64,000 nucleotides of DNA, from assembly GCF_013186535.1 (NCBI RefSeq), contig NZ_JABMCZ010000001.1, positions 1,736,001 to 1,800,000 of the forward strand, in the 5' to 3' direction. Within the stretch, counting starts at the first letter, position 1, and every line of letters begins with the position of its first letter. The notes beneath the pieces were generated by a model, which made no database searches, was not told the DNA's origin, and saw only the letters and a program-made list of their open reading frames with translations. This document shows, piece by piece, positions 8,415 through 17,102 of this stretch. Position numbers and translations under genes: made by a program. Origin of the DNA: Nocardia terpenica (GTDB lineage: Bacteria > Actinomycetota > Actinomycetes > Mycobacteriales > Mycobacteriaceae).

Positions 8415-9590
8415 ATGGATTCGCTCACCGAACCGTTCCTGGCCGCCGTGGCCGAGGCCGAAAAGCTGATCGCCACCGCCGATTTCGTGCGCGACGAGCG
8501 CGACCTGGCCGAGGGGTACGACTATCTGTCGGGCAGTATTCAGGCCGTGCTGCAGCTTTCGCGCGCGCACGGCACCGTACATCCGTACTTCATCACCTCC
8601 ACCGGCCCGTATACCAAGATGGGCCTGGACAATCCGGACACGCTCTACTATCACGCGAATGTCGAACCGGGCGCGGAGTACCTGATCACCGGCACCCGCG
8701 GCAGCACCGTGGACCTGAGTTTCCAGGTGCTGAAGGGCGATTACACCGCCACCGACGTCCCGAACGGCGACGACGCCTTCGACGATCGCCGCCTGCGGAT
8801 CGCCGCGGACGGCAGCTACACCCTGAGATTCGGTCCGCCCGAACGGAATTCGGGGGAGAACTACTTCGTGCTCGGCGAGGGCGCGTCCATGCTGGCCGTG
8901 CGGGAGGTATACGGCGACTGGGCCACCGAGCGCAAGGGCTCGATCCGCATCGAGCGTGTCGACACCATCGGAACCGCGCCCGCCGCACCGGATCTGGAGC
9001 AGCTGCGCAAGCGCTACCGGGCCGCCGGGCGAATGCTGGTGCAGCGCATCCACACCTGGTTCACCTTCCCGAAGCGGTTCTACCTGGACCTGCCGGTGAA
9101 CACGCTCACCGAACCGCGGCTCACCCCGGGTGGGTTGAGCACCCAGTATTCCTCGGTCGGCCACTTCGACCTCGGCGACGATCAGGCGCTGCTGATCACG
9201 GTCCCGAAATCCGATGCGCCGTACCAGGGTTTCCAGCTCGGCAGCCGCTGGTACATCTCGCTGGACTACGTGAACCATCAGACCAGCCTCAACAGCGCGC
9301 AGGCGCAGGTGGATCCGGACGGGATGATCCGGATGGTGGTGTCGGCGCGCGACCCCGGCATCGCCAACTGGATCGAGACCACCGGCTGCCGCCACGGCAT
9401 TCTCCAGTTCCGCTGGCAGCGCACCGATCGGCCGATGACCGCCGCCGACGGTCCGACCGCCACCGTGCTGCCGCTGGACGCCGTGGCCGGGCGGCTGCCG
9501 TATTACGACGCCAATCGGATCGACGAAAAGGGTTGGCGGGCGCGGATCGCCGACCGGCAGCGCGCCTTCGCGGAAAGGATGGTGTCATGA
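8415..9590 (+). CDS. DUF1214-like protein of a sulfotransferase cluster
   Basis: A 391-residue soluble protein with no signal peptide. Its beta-rich body and the segment near residues 70-95 (KMGLDNPDTLYYHANVEPG) resemble DUF1214-type proteins, which have no settled biochemical role. The gene follows cysNC by 24 bases with a GAAGAGG ribosome site, and its stop overlaps the next SDR gene (ATGA), so it belongs to the same operon. From memory a comparable trio (hypothetical, SDR, sulfotransferase) exists in M. tuberculosis at Rv3531c-Rv3529c, without cysDNC beside it. It may bind or modify the hydrophobic acceptor that is sulfated (inference). Confidence 0.6.
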   Translation: MDSLTEPFLAAVAEAEKLIATADFVRDERDLAEGYDYLSGSIQAVLQLSRAHGTVHPYFITSTGPYTKMGLDNPDTLYYHANVEPGAEYLITGTRGSTVDLSFQVLKGDYTATDVPNGDDAFDDRRLRIAADGSYTLRFGPPERNSGENYFVLGEGASMLAVREVYGDWATERKGSIRIERVDTIGTAPAAPDLEQLRKRYRAAGRMLVQRIHTWFTFPKRFYLDLPVNTLTEPRLTPGGLSTQYSSVGHFDLGDDQALLITVPKSDAPYQGFQLGSRWYISLDYVNHQTSLNSAQAQVDPDGMIRMVVSARDPGIANWIETTGCRHGILQFRWQRTDRPMTAADGPTATVLPLDAVAGRLPYYDANRIDEKGWRARIADRQRAFAERMVS

Positions 9591-10369
9591 GCGGTCTGCT
9601 CGCCGACAAGGTGGTCGTGGTCAGCGGCGTCGGGCCCGGCCTGGGGCGCTCGATCGCCCTGCAGTCGGCCGCCGCCGGTGCCCGCGTGGTGCTCGCCGCC
9701 CGCACCGAGTCCCGGCTGCGCGAGGTGGCCGCCGAGATCGAGGCGAACGGCGGTGCGGCACTGAGCGTTACGGCCGATATCACCGACGATGCCGCGGTGG
9801 CGAATCTGCTCGATCGCACCGTCGACCGCTTCGGCCGGGTCGACGCGCTGGTGAACAATGCCTTCGCGGTGCCGTCGATGAAACCGTTGGAGCGCACCGG
9901 TTTCGAGCAGATCACCGACAGCCTGGACCTGACCGTGCTGGGCAACCTCCGGATGACCAAGGCGTTCGCCAACGCACTGGCCGAGACCGCCGGTGCGGTG
10001 GTGATGATCAACTCTGCCTCCATCCGGCACTCCGAACCGCGTTACGGCAGTTACAAACTCGCCAAGGCGGCGCTGCTGGCCATGTCGCAGACGCTGGCCA
10101 CCGAGCTCGGCAGGCGCGGCATCCGGGTGAACAGCGTGGTGCCGGGCTACATCTGGAGCGACCAGCTGAAGTGGTACTTCGGCGAGGTCGCGAAGAAGTA
10201 CGGCACTACCGTGGAGCAGGTCTACGCGCAAACCGCGGCCCGCTCCGACCTCGACCGCCTGCCCGAGCCCGACGAGATCGCCCGCGCCGTGGTGTTTCTG
10301 GCCTCGGACTGGTCCAGCGCCATCACCGGCCAGACCCTCGATGTCAACTGCGGCGAATACCACATCTGA
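9587..10369 (+). CDS. SDR-family oxidoreductase of the sulfation cluster
   Basis: A 260-residue classical SDR. It shows the cofactor site VSGVGPGLGRS (residues about 12-22), DITDD, the NNAFA motif, catalytic Ser in MINSASIRHS, and Tyr/Lys in YGSYKLAKAAL. Length and motif spacing are standard and the site looks intact. The start overlaps the DUF1214-like stop. The C-terminal GQTLDVNCGEYH matches the usual SDR end. The substrate is probably a hydroxyl or keto lipid that is later sulfated or was prepared for sulfation (inference from context). Confidence 0.85.
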   Translation: MSGLLADKVVVVSGVGPGLGRSIALQSAAAGARVVLAARTESRLREVAAEIEANGGAALSVTADITDDAAVANLLDRTVDRFGRVDALVNNAFAVPSMKPLERTGFEQITDSLDLTVLGNLRMTKAFANALAETAGAVVMINSASIRHSEPRYGSYKLAKAALLAMSQTLATELGRRGIRVNSVVPGYIWSDQLKWYFGEVAKKYGTTVEQVYAQTAARSDLDRLPEPDEIARAVVFLASDWSSAITGQTLDVNCGEYHI

Positions 10370-10373
10370 CACC

Positions 10374-10464
10374 CCGCCCATGTTCCCGGCATGCTGCCGC
10401 CCATGTTCCCGGCGTGCTTTTGGCCGGGACCTCGCGAGATTCCGGCCAAAAGCACGCCGGAATC
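10374..10464. repeat. Palindrome pair D1/D2 with a two-unit array
   Basis: Two 23-bp units (10374-10396 and 10397-10419), each CCGCCCATGTTCCCGGC followed by RTGCT, lead into forward copy D1 (10405-10431). Copy D2 (10438-10464) follows inverted after 6 bases, with perfect arms GATTCCGGC and GCCGGAATC. The array is again on the outer side next to the GTGC part of the loop. The element separates the SDR gene from the sulfotransferase and could attenuate transcription between them. Confidence 0.88.
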
Positions 10465-10486
10465 ATGAACCGACACAAGGAGTGTG

Positions 10487-11620
10487 ATGACCACACGCAC
10501 CGACGTAGGCACCGTGGACGACTTGCACGCCTCCGCCACCAAAGCCTGCGGGCTCACCGATTTCGGGCCCGACGACTATCTCGAGGCCCTCCAGGTGCTG
10601 CTGGAGTCCTATCGGCGCGACGCCGACCTCACCGAGCTCGGCAGCAAGATGCACCGCTACTTCCTGCGCGGCGCGCTCGTCGCCCGCGCGCTGAGCGAGG
10701 CATCCTGGAAGGCGCACCCCGCCTATGCCGAAACACCGGTCACCCGGCCGATTTTCGTGACCGGCCTGCCGCGCACCGGCACCACCGCCCTGCACCGGCT
10801 GCTGGCCGCCGATCCCCGGCACCAGGCGCTGGAGATGTGGCTCACCGAGTATCCGCAGCCCCGCCCGCCCCGCGAAACCTGGTCGGAGAACCCGATTTTC
10901 CAGCGGATCGAGGCGGGGTTCACGCAGCATCACGTCGAAAACCCGGAGTTCATGGGATTGCACTACATGAGCGCCGCCGAGGTCGAGGAATGCTGGCAGC
11001 TGTTGCGGCAGACCGTGAAATCGGTCTCCTACGAATGCCTGGCCTATCTGCCGACCTACTCGCGGTGGCTGCGTACCCGGGACTGGACCGACGCCTACGC
11101 CCGCCACCGCCGCAACCTGCAACTGATCGGGCTCGGCGACGACCGCCGCTGGATCCTCAAGAATCCCAGCCATCTGTTCGCGCTGGACGCGCTGCTGGCG
11201 GTCTACCCCGACGCCCTGATCATCCAGACCCACCGCGACCCCGCCACCGTGCTGGCGTCGGTGTGCAGCCTCTCCGATCACGCCGCCCGCGGCTGGTCGC
11301 ACACCTTCACCGGCTCCCGCATCGGCGAAACGCAACTGGAGCTGTGGTCTCGCGGTCTCCGCGAGTTCACCGCCGCCCGCGCCCGCCACGACCCCGGCCA
11401 CTTCCTCGACATCGACTTCGACGACCTCCGCGCCGATCCCCTCGGCACCATCGAAACCATCTACCGCGCTTTCGATCTCGAACTCACCCCCGCCGCCCGC
11501 GCGGCCATGACCGCACTCGACACCGAAAGCCGCACCGGCCACCGCAAACCCACGCACCGCTACTCCCTCGCCGACTACGGCCTCACCGAGGACCGGGTGC
11601 GGGCGCAGTTTCGGGGGTGA
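10487..11620 (+). CDS. PAPS-dependent sulfotransferase family protein
   Basis: A 377-residue protein. The 5'-phosphosulfate binding loop is FVTGLPRTGTTALHRLL near residues 89-105, and a 3'-phosphate site fits THRDPATVLASVCSL near 246. Both are hallmarks of the Sulfotransferase_3 (Stf) family found in mycobacteria, Rhodococcus and Nocardia. It would transfer sulfate from PAPS to a hydroxyl group; many Stf acceptors are lipids. It lacks a signal peptide, so it acts in the cytoplasm. AAGGAG at 10477 supports ATG 10487. Its position behind cysD-cysNC is unusual and implies a dedicated PAPS supply. The acceptor is unknown. Confidence 0.88.
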   Translation: MTTRTDVGTVDDLHASATKACGLTDFGPDDYLEALQVLLESYRRDADLTELGSKMHRYFLRGALVARALSEASWKAHPAYAETPVTRPIFVTGLPRTGTTALHRLLAADPRHQALEMWLTEYPQPRPPRETWSENPIFQRIEAGFTQHHVENPEFMGLHYMSAAEVEECWQLLRQTVKSVSYECLAYLPTYSRWLRTRDWTDAYARHRRNLQLIGLGDDRRWILKNPSHLFALDALLAVYPDALIIQTHRDPATVLASVCSLSDHAARGWSHTFTGSRIGETQLELWSRGLREFTAARARHDPGHFLDIDFDDLRADPLGTIETIYRAFDLELTPAARAAMTALDTESRTGHRKPTHRYSLADYGLTEDRVRAQFRG

Positions 11621-11673
11621 GCAGGTCCGAGCCGGTAGCCTCATCGAAGGACGAGCGGCGAAGGGAGCGCGGT

Positions 11674-12129
11674 ATGACCGAGTTTGCCGATCTGGCGGCG
11701 TTGCAGAAGGCGGTGGGGGAGGAGATCGGGGTCAGTGGGTGGCTGACCGTGGATCAGGAACGGATCGATCGGTTCGCCGAGGCCACCGGGGATCACCAGT
11801 GGATCCATGTGGATCGCGAGCGGGCGGCGCAGGGGCCGTTCGGGGGGACGATCGCGCACGGGTTCTTGACCCTGTCGCTGCTGGTTCCGCTCGCGGACGA
11901 GGCCACCTCGGTGGGCGGGATTCGGATGGGAATCAACTACGGGCTCAACAAGGTTCGGTTCATCACGCCGGTGCCCGCGGGCGGGCGGATCCGGGCGCGG
12001 GTCAGGCTCGACTCCGTCGCGGAGATCCCGGACGGGGTGCAGGCCGTTCGCACGGTCACCATCGAATTGGAGGGGGCCGCGAAACCGGCCTGCGTCGCCG
12101 AGTCCATCGTCCGGTATCTGCGGAGTTAG
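11674..12129 (+). CDS. MaoC-family hydratase/dehydratase
   Basis: A 151-residue single hot-dog domain protein. The motif FAEATGDHQWIHVDRERA (about residues 33-50) holds the Asp/His catalytic pair of R-specific enoyl hydratases, followed by TIAHGFLTLSLLVPL. Such proteins hydrate trans-2-enoyl-CoA or act in fatty-acid or sterol side-chain oxidation. AAGGGAG at 11661 supports the start. Its stop codon overlaps the stop of the convergent DUF218 gene. It follows the sulfotransferase by 53 bases, but whether it shares that pathway is unclear. Confidence 0.88.
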   Translation: MTEFADLAALQKAVGEEIGVSGWLTVDQERIDRFAEATGDHQWIHVDRERAAQGPFGGTIAHGFLTLSLLVPLADEATSVGGIRMGINYGLNKVRFITPVPAGGRIRARVRLDSVAEIPDGVQAVRTVTIELEGAAKPACVAESIVRYLRS

Positions 12130-12770
12130 TTCGGTCCGAAGGGGAGGGCCGACGGTGGGGCCTGATCGGGGGTCAGGGTGGCCAGGACTTTGATCCCGGC
12201 GGCGATGAAATCGCCCTCGGCGCGGTTCATGTGATCGGTGGAGGTGACCAGGACCGCGTTGCCCGCCCCGATCGTGTTCATCATCTGCGCGGAGAATTCG
12301 GCGTTCTGGACCGTGGAGCAGGCGCGGTCCTCGATGTGCACGCGACGGGGTGCGATGCCGTGGCCGACAAGCCACTCCGCCATGGCGCGGGCCTCCGTCA
12401 CGCCGTTCTCGGGGTTGCCGCCGGTGACGATGATGGGGGCCGCGGGCGACAGCAGGGCCTGCACGTAGCCCGCCGACAGGCGGTTGATCAGCTCCGGCCG
12501 CATACCGCCGTCGGGCTGCAAGCCGTACCCCAGCACCACGATCGCGGTATCGGGGCCGAGGCCCGCGATCAACGGCAGGCCGGGGAGCTGGAACGAGGTC
12601 GGATCGGCGATCGGCGGCAGCCGGTCGAGGAATGCGCGCACCGGATCCGGTGGCGGCGGATCGGCATGTGCCGCAACGGGTCCGGTGAACACGGCCGTGG
12701 CGGCAGCGGCGACCAGCACGGTGCGGAGGAGACGACGGGTGGCGGTGGTGGGGCGAGCAGGGCGGAACAT
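12126..12770 (-). CDS. Secreted YdcF/DUF218-family protein
   Basis: A 214-residue protein. ATG at 12770 was chosen because GGGAGG lies 5 bases upstream. An RRLLRT stretch, hydrophobic core and AHAD cleavage site form a signal peptide (residues about 1-37). The mature part has the DUF218 core: AIVVLGYG, INRLSAGYVQALLSP, IIVTGGNPENGVTEA and a late TSTDHMNRA. Members such as SanA and ElyC act at the envelope, often on undecaprenyl-linked intermediates, but no activity can be named here. The gene is convergent with the MaoC gene and its stop overlaps that gene's stop. Confidence 0.8.
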   Translation of the reverse strand: MFRPARPTTATRRLLRTVLVAAAATAVFTGPVAAHADPPPPDPVRAFLDRLPPIADPTSFQLPGLPLIAGLGPDTAIVVLGYGLQPDGGMRPELINRLSAGYVQALLSPAAPIIVTGGNPENGVTEARAMAEWLVGHGIAPRRVHIEDRACSTVQNAEFSAQMMNTIGAGNAVLVTSTDHMNRAEGDFIAAGIKVLATLTPDQAPPSALPFGPN

Positions 12771-12957
12771 CGGAACCTCCCAGGCGGGCCGCGCCGGTAG
12801 ACCCCGGCGCAACGGGCACTAGCGTCACCACAATGATCGCCCGGCGGGCGAGCCCGGTCCGCGATTTCCGTCGAAAGGGGCTGGTAGTACGGGGAATTCA
12901 CCGGAGTGTCGCGCGGATGTCGGGTGTCGTGTGTGAGGTAAGGGTGGGGCCGCCGGG

Positions 12958-14013
12958 TCAGTCCTCGGCGAGCCTGTTGCTGACCGTCGCCCAGCGCTCC
13001 AAAAGTTTCGTGGCCGCGCCGCTGTCGACCGCGTGGGCGGCGCGCTGCAGGGATGCGGCCAGTAGGTCGTGGATGTCTTTTTCGGCGGTGGCGGGGGTGA
13101 GGTCGTAAGCGGTGAGGGCGGCGGCGGAGTTGAGGAGGACCGCGTCGCGCACGGGGCCGGGCTTGCCGCCGAACATCTCTCGGGCGATGGTGGCGTTGAC
13201 CTCGGCGTCGCCGCCGCGCAGGGCCTCCGGGGACACCCGCGCGATGCCGAGGCGGGTGGGATCGATGGTGGTCTCGGTGCGGCGGCCGCCGGTCACCACC
13301 CAGGCGGCGGTGGTATCGGCGGTGGTGATCTCGTCCAGGCCGTCGTTGCCGCGCACCACCAGGGCATCGGCGCCGCGCTCGGCGAACGCCCCGGCGATCA
13401 CCGGCACCAGATCGGGGAAGGCGCAGCCGATCAGCCCGGCCCGCGGCTGCGCCGGATTGGTCAGCGGGCCCAGCACATTGAACACCGTCGGAATGCCGAT
13501 GTCCTTGCGCGCCGGACCGGCGAAACGCAGCGCCGGATGAAACAGCGGCGCGAAACAGAAGCCGATGCCGACCTCGCGCACGCACCGCGCCACCGCCTCG
13601 GGCCCCAGCGCGATGCGCACCCCCAGCGCCTCCAGCACATCCGCGCCGCCGCTCTTGGACGACAGCGCGCGGTTGCCGTGCTTGACCACCGGAACCCCGG
13701 CGGCCGACACCACGATCGAGGACATCGTGGAGATATTGACGGTGCCGGAGCGATCGCCGCCGGTGCCGACGATGTCGATCGCGCCGGTGTCCAGCCGCAC
13801 CCGGCGGGCGTGGGCCAGCATGCCCGCGGCCAGACCGGTCAGCTCCAGCGCGGTGGGGCCCTTCATCTTCATCGCCACGCCGAACGCGGCGATCTGGGCC
13901 TGACTGGCATTGTCGGAGAAGATCTCATCGATGGCCCACGCCGCCTCCTCCGCGGTCAGATCGACCCCGTCGGTCAGGGCCCCGAGAATCTCGGGCCAGC
14001 TGCGCGCGCTCAT
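12958..14013 (-). CDS. trpD: Anthranilate phosphoribosyltransferase
   Basis: A 351-residue cytoplasmic enzyme joining anthranilate and PRPP in the second step of tryptophan synthesis. The PRPP-binding motif [14 protein letters not shown] starts at residue 83, [21 protein letters not shown] follows, and the substrate loop [11 protein letters not shown] is present, so the active site looks complete. ATG at 14013 has AGGAGA 6 bases upstream, preferable to the start nine codons earlier. Divergent from ctaE as in M. tuberculosis (Rv2192c/Rv2193). No other trp gene is nearby, so it is a solitary trp locus. Confidence 0.97.
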   Translation of the reverse strand: MSARSWPEILGALTDGVDLTAEEAAWAIDEIFSDNASQAQIAAFGVAMKMKGPTALELTGLAAGMLAHARRVRLDTGAIDIVGTGGDRSGTVNISTMSSIVVSAAGVPVVKHGNRALSSKSGGADVLEALGVRIALGPEAVARCVREVGIGFCFAPLFHPALRFAGPARKDIGIPTVFNVLGPLTNPAQPRAGLIGCAFPDLVPVIAGAFAERGADALVVRGNDGLDEITTADTTAAWVVTGGRRTETTIDPTRLGIARVSPEALRGGDAEVNATIAREMFGGKPGPVRDAVLLNSAAALTAYDLTPATAEKDIHDLLAASLQRAAHAVDSGAATKLLERWATVSNRLAED

Positions 14014-14375
14014 CACCGTCTCCTGTCGCGATTTCCGCACATGACGTGCTCGGCTGCCAGCCTAGTGTGGCCGCGCAATCGGATTGCCGACCGTGTCCGC
14101 ACTTTCCGTCGCACCCGGCGCGACACCCGCGAGAAAAAATTTTCGCCGCATCCGGAACTCGGCGCCACGCGCATCCGACAGACAAGGGGACCGCCGCCGA
14201 CCACTGCCCGCCCGAAACCGCCCGTGACGAGGGCCGAAACGCTCTCGAACAGGAGGTTCCCGAGACACGCCGGGGGCGCGGCGAGACGCGCTCTCGCCGT
14301 GCGGATTCCGACACGGACCATCAAGATTCGCACCCGGCTACGCCTGTCGTACTACGACGAGTCATACTTACCGGC
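14014..14375. other. Intergenic region between trpD and ctaE
   Basis: A stretch of 362 bases between divergent genes. No convincing coding region is seen, although one frame is open upstream of ctaE. It holds an AT-rich patch near 14130-14145 that may carry a promoter. CATACT at 14363-14368 lies 7 bases before the ctaE GTG and is a weak leaderless -10 candidate. No repeat of the palindrome family occurs here. Confidence 0.5.
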
Positions 14376-14987
14376 GTGACGACCGCAGTAGGAGCCCAAG
14401 GATCGGCCATTACCCAGCGTGTGCATTCGCTGAACCGGCCCAACATGGTCAGTGTCGGAACCATCATCTGGCTGTCGAGCGAGCTGATGTTCTTCGCCGG
14501 CCTGTTCGCCATGTACTTCGTCGCGCGTGCCCAGGCCCACGGCAACTGGCCGCCGGAACCGACCGAGCTCGACATGAAGCTCGCCGTGCCGGTCACGGCC
14601 GTGCTGATCGCCTCCTCCTTCACCTGCCAGATGGGCGTGTTCGCCGCGGAGAAGGGTGACGTCTTCGGCCTGCGGCGCTGGTACGTGATCACCTTCCTGA
14701 TGGGCCTGTTCTTCGTCATCGGCCAGGGCACGGAGTACCACGGGCTGTACTCGGAGGGCACCTCGATCTCGAGCAGCATCTACGGCTCGGTGTTCTTCAT
14801 CACCACCGGCTTCCACGGTCTGCACGTCATCGGTGGTCTCATCGCGTTCATCTTCCTGCTGGTCCGCACCAAGGTCAGCAAGTTCACCCCGGCGCAGGCC
14901 ACGGCGGCGATCGTCGTCTCCTACTACTGGCACTTCGTCGACATCGTGTGGATCGGGCTGTTCGCCACGATCTACTTCGTCCGGTAG
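14376..14987 (+). CDS. ctaE: Cytochrome aa3 oxidase subunit III
   Basis: A 203-residue membrane protein with five hydrophobic helices, the short actinobacterial form of oxidase subunit III. Conserved segments include [53 protein letters not shown] and [11 protein letters not shown]. It stabilises the proton-pumping terminal oxidase, which in actinobacteria forms a supercomplex with the bcc complex encoded next. GTG 14376 gives an N-terminus like mycobacterial CtaE; the longer frame upstream is very Arg-rich. No clear Shine-Dalgarno precedes it. qcrC follows after 67 bases. Confidence 0.96.
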   Translation: MTTAVGAQGSAITQRVHSLNRPNMVSVGTIIWLSSELMFFAGLFAMYFVARAQAHGNWPPEPTELDMKLAVPVTAVLIASSFTCQMGVFAAEKGDVFGLRRWYVITFLMGLFFVIGQGTEYHGLYSEGTSISSSIYGSVFFITTGFHGLHVIGGLIAFIFLLVRTKVSKFTPAQATAAIVVSYYWHFVDIVWIGLFATIYFVR

Positions 14988-15054
14988 GACGCCCAGCTCG
15001 AGGGCACCCCAAGCTTCAGCATCAGTCGGTTCCGTCTACTCCAAAGGGACACAG

Positions 15055-15921
15055 ATGAGTTCATCTCCCCCGTCAGCGCCAGATCCCAGCATCGCCGGGG
15101 TCGGCGAGGCCACCAAGACCCGCAAGCAGCGCCGGATGCGCCGGAAGCTGGCTGGCGGTCTGGTTCTCCTGATGGGCCTCGTCGGAGCCGGCTTCGCGGC
15201 GTCGGCACTGACTCCGAATGCACAGGTCGCCACCGCCAACGAGGATCAGTCCGCGCTCCTCCGCGAGGGCAAGCAGCTCTACGACACGTCCTGCATCACC
15301 TGCCACGGCGCCAACCTGCAGGGTGTGCAGGACCGGGGTCCGAGCCTGATCGGCGTCGGCGAGGCCGCCGTCTACTTCCAGGTCTCCTCCGGTCGGATGC
15401 CCGCCGCCGCCAACGGCTCCCAGATCCAGCGCAAGCCGCCGAAGTTCGACGAGCGCCAGACCGACGCGCTGGGCGCGTACGTCGCCGCCAACGGCGGTGG
15501 CCCGACCGTGATCAAGGACCCCGACGGCAAGGTGGCCCAGGAGTCGCTCATCAAGGGCGCCGACCTCGGCCGCGGCGGTGAGCTGTTCCGCATGAACTGC
15601 GCGTCCTGCCACAACTTCACCGGCAAGGGTGGCGCGCTGTCGTCCGGCAAGTTCGCGCCGCCGCTGGAACCGGCCAGCGAGGCGCAGATCTACGCCGCGA
15701 TGCTGACCGGCCCGCAGAACATGCCGAAGTTCTCCGACCGGCAGCTGACGCCGGAGGAGAAGCGCGACATCGTCGCCTACGTCAAGAACCGGACCGAGTC
15801 CAAGCCCGAGGGCGGCTACGGCCTCGGCGGCTTCGGCCCCGCCACCGAGGGCCTGGCCATCTGGGTCGTCGGCATCGTCGTCCTGGTCGGTTCCGCCATG
15901 TGGATCGGATCGAGGTCATGA
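15055..15921 (+). CDS. qcrC: Cytochrome bc1 complex dihaem cytochrome c subunit
   Basis: A 288-residue protein. An N-terminal membrane anchor (about residues 33-52) is followed by two cytochrome c domains with haem motifs CITCH (80-84) and CASCH (182-186), then a C-terminal membrane helix near residues 265-285. In actinobacteria this dihaem cytochrome replaces a soluble cytochrome c and passes electrons directly to the aa3 oxidase. AAAGGGA precedes the ATG. The stop overlaps the qcrA start (ATGA). Length and organisation match the mycobacterial protein. Confidence 0.97.
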   Translation: MSSSPPSAPDPSIAGVGEATKTRKQRRMRRKLAGGLVLLMGLVGAGFAASALTPNAQVATANEDQSALLREGKQLYDTSCITCHGANLQGVQDRGPSLIGVGEAAVYFQVSSGRMPAAANGSQIQRKPPKFDERQTDALGAYVAANGGGPTVIKDPDGKVAQESLIKGADLGRGGELFRMNCASCHNFTGKGGALSSGKFAPPLEPASEAQIYAAMLTGPQNMPKFSDRQLTPEEKRDIVAYVKNRTESKPEGGYGLGGFGPATEGLAIWVVGIVVLVGSAMWIGSRS

Positions 15922-17102
15922 GCAGCGAACAGGAGCGAAACGAGATGGGGCGTCCGGAGGACGGCCAGCCCGACAAGGGCCACGGGGACGATGTGAACCC
16001 CACCGAGGAGCAGCTCGACGCGATGTCGCGGGACGAGCTGGTCGAACTCGGTACCGCGCGGGACGGCGTCGACGTCGCCTACCGCGCTCCGCGCTGGCCG
16101 GTTCCGGGCACCCGCGCGGAGAAGCGGGCCGAGCGGCAGGTGGCGCTGTGGTTCGCCATCTCGGCGCTGGCCGGGCTCGCGCTGATCGGTGTCTTCCTGT
16201 TCTGGCCGTGGCAGTACAAGAGCCGCGACGAGTCCGGTGCGGGCATCTACTCGCTGACCACCCCGCTCTACGGCGTGCTGCTCGGCGTCGCCGTGCTGGC
16301 CATCGGCATCGCGGTGGTGCTCATCCGCAAGAAGTTCATCCCCGCCGAGATCTCCATCCAGGACCGTCACGACGGCAAGTCCGCCGAGGTGGAGCGCCGC
16401 ACCCTGGTCGCCGAGTTGCAGGACGCGCTGGACACCTCGACGCTGGGCCGCCGCAAGCTGATCACCCGCACCGCGGGCCTCGGCGTGGGCGCGCTGGGCA
16501 TCGGCGCGCTGTTCCTGTTCGTCGGCGGCATGGTGAAGAACCCGTGGGCCAAGGGCGACAAGTCCCCGCTGTGGGTGTCGGGCTGGACCCCGGACTACCC
16601 GGGCCAGACCGTGTACCTGCGCAAGGACACCGGCCGCCCGGAGGACGTCGTGCTGGTGCGCCCGGAGGATCTCGACGCGGGCGGCATGGAGACGGTCTTC
16701 CCCTGGAAGGAGGAGTGGCGCGGTAACGAGGAGGAGACCCTCCAGTCGCTGCGCGGAATCCGCAACGCCGTCATGCTGATTCGCCTGCGCACCGCCGACG
16801 CGCAGAAGGCGATCAAGCGCAAGGGCCAGGAGAGCTTCAACTACGGCGACTACTTCGCCTACTCGAAGATCTGCACCCACCTGGGCTGCCCGACCTCGCT
16901 GTACGAACAGCAGACCAACCGGATCCTGTGCCCCTGCCACCAGTCGCAGTTCCTGGCGACCGAATGGGGTAAGCCGATCTTCGGACCCGCCGCGCGCGCC
17001 CTGCCGCAGCTGCCGATCACCGTCAACACCGAGGGCTACCTGGTCGCCCAGCACGACTTCATCGAGCCCCTCGGCCCGGCCTACTGGGAGCGTCGTTCAT
17101 GA
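15918..17102 (+). CDS. qcrA: Cytochrome bc1 complex Rieske iron-sulfur subunit
   Basis: A 394-residue protein with the long actinobacterial architecture: an acidic N-terminal region, three membrane helices between about residues 75 and 215, and a C-terminal Rieske domain. The [2Fe-2S] ligands are in CTHLGC (about 318-323) and CPCH (about 338-341). The family usually has one helix; three is normal for mycolata. ATG 15918 overlaps the qcrC stop, and the gene ends within the qcrB start (ATGA), so translation is coupled. Confidence 0.97.
   Translation: MSSEQERNEMGRPEDGQPDKGHGDDVNPTEEQLDAMSRDELVELGTARDGVDVAYRAPRWPVPGTRAEKRAERQVALWFAISALAGLALIGVFLFWPWQYKSRDESGAGIYSLTTPLYGVLLGVAVLAIGIAVVLIRKKFIPAEISIQDRHDGKSAEVERRTLVAELQDALDTSTLGRRKLITRTAGLGVGALGIGALFLFVGGMVKNPWAKGDKSPLWVSGWTPDYPGQTVYLRKDTGRPEDVVLVRPEDLDAGGMETVFPWKEEWRGNEEETLQSLRGIRNAVMLIRLRTADAQKAIKRKGQESFNYGDYFAYSKICTHLGCPTSLYEQQTNRILCPCHQSQFLATEWGKPIFGPAARALPQLPITVNTEGYLVAQHDFIEPLGPAYWERRS

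Noticed and set aside
6543..9395. A 950-codon minus-strand open frame and a 958-codon plus-strand frame at 7493-10369
   Set aside because: They are shadows of cysNC, the DUF1214-like gene and the SDR in high-GC DNA. Their translations are Arg/Gly/Pro/His-rich without motifs, while the accepted frames carry clear active-site motifs.
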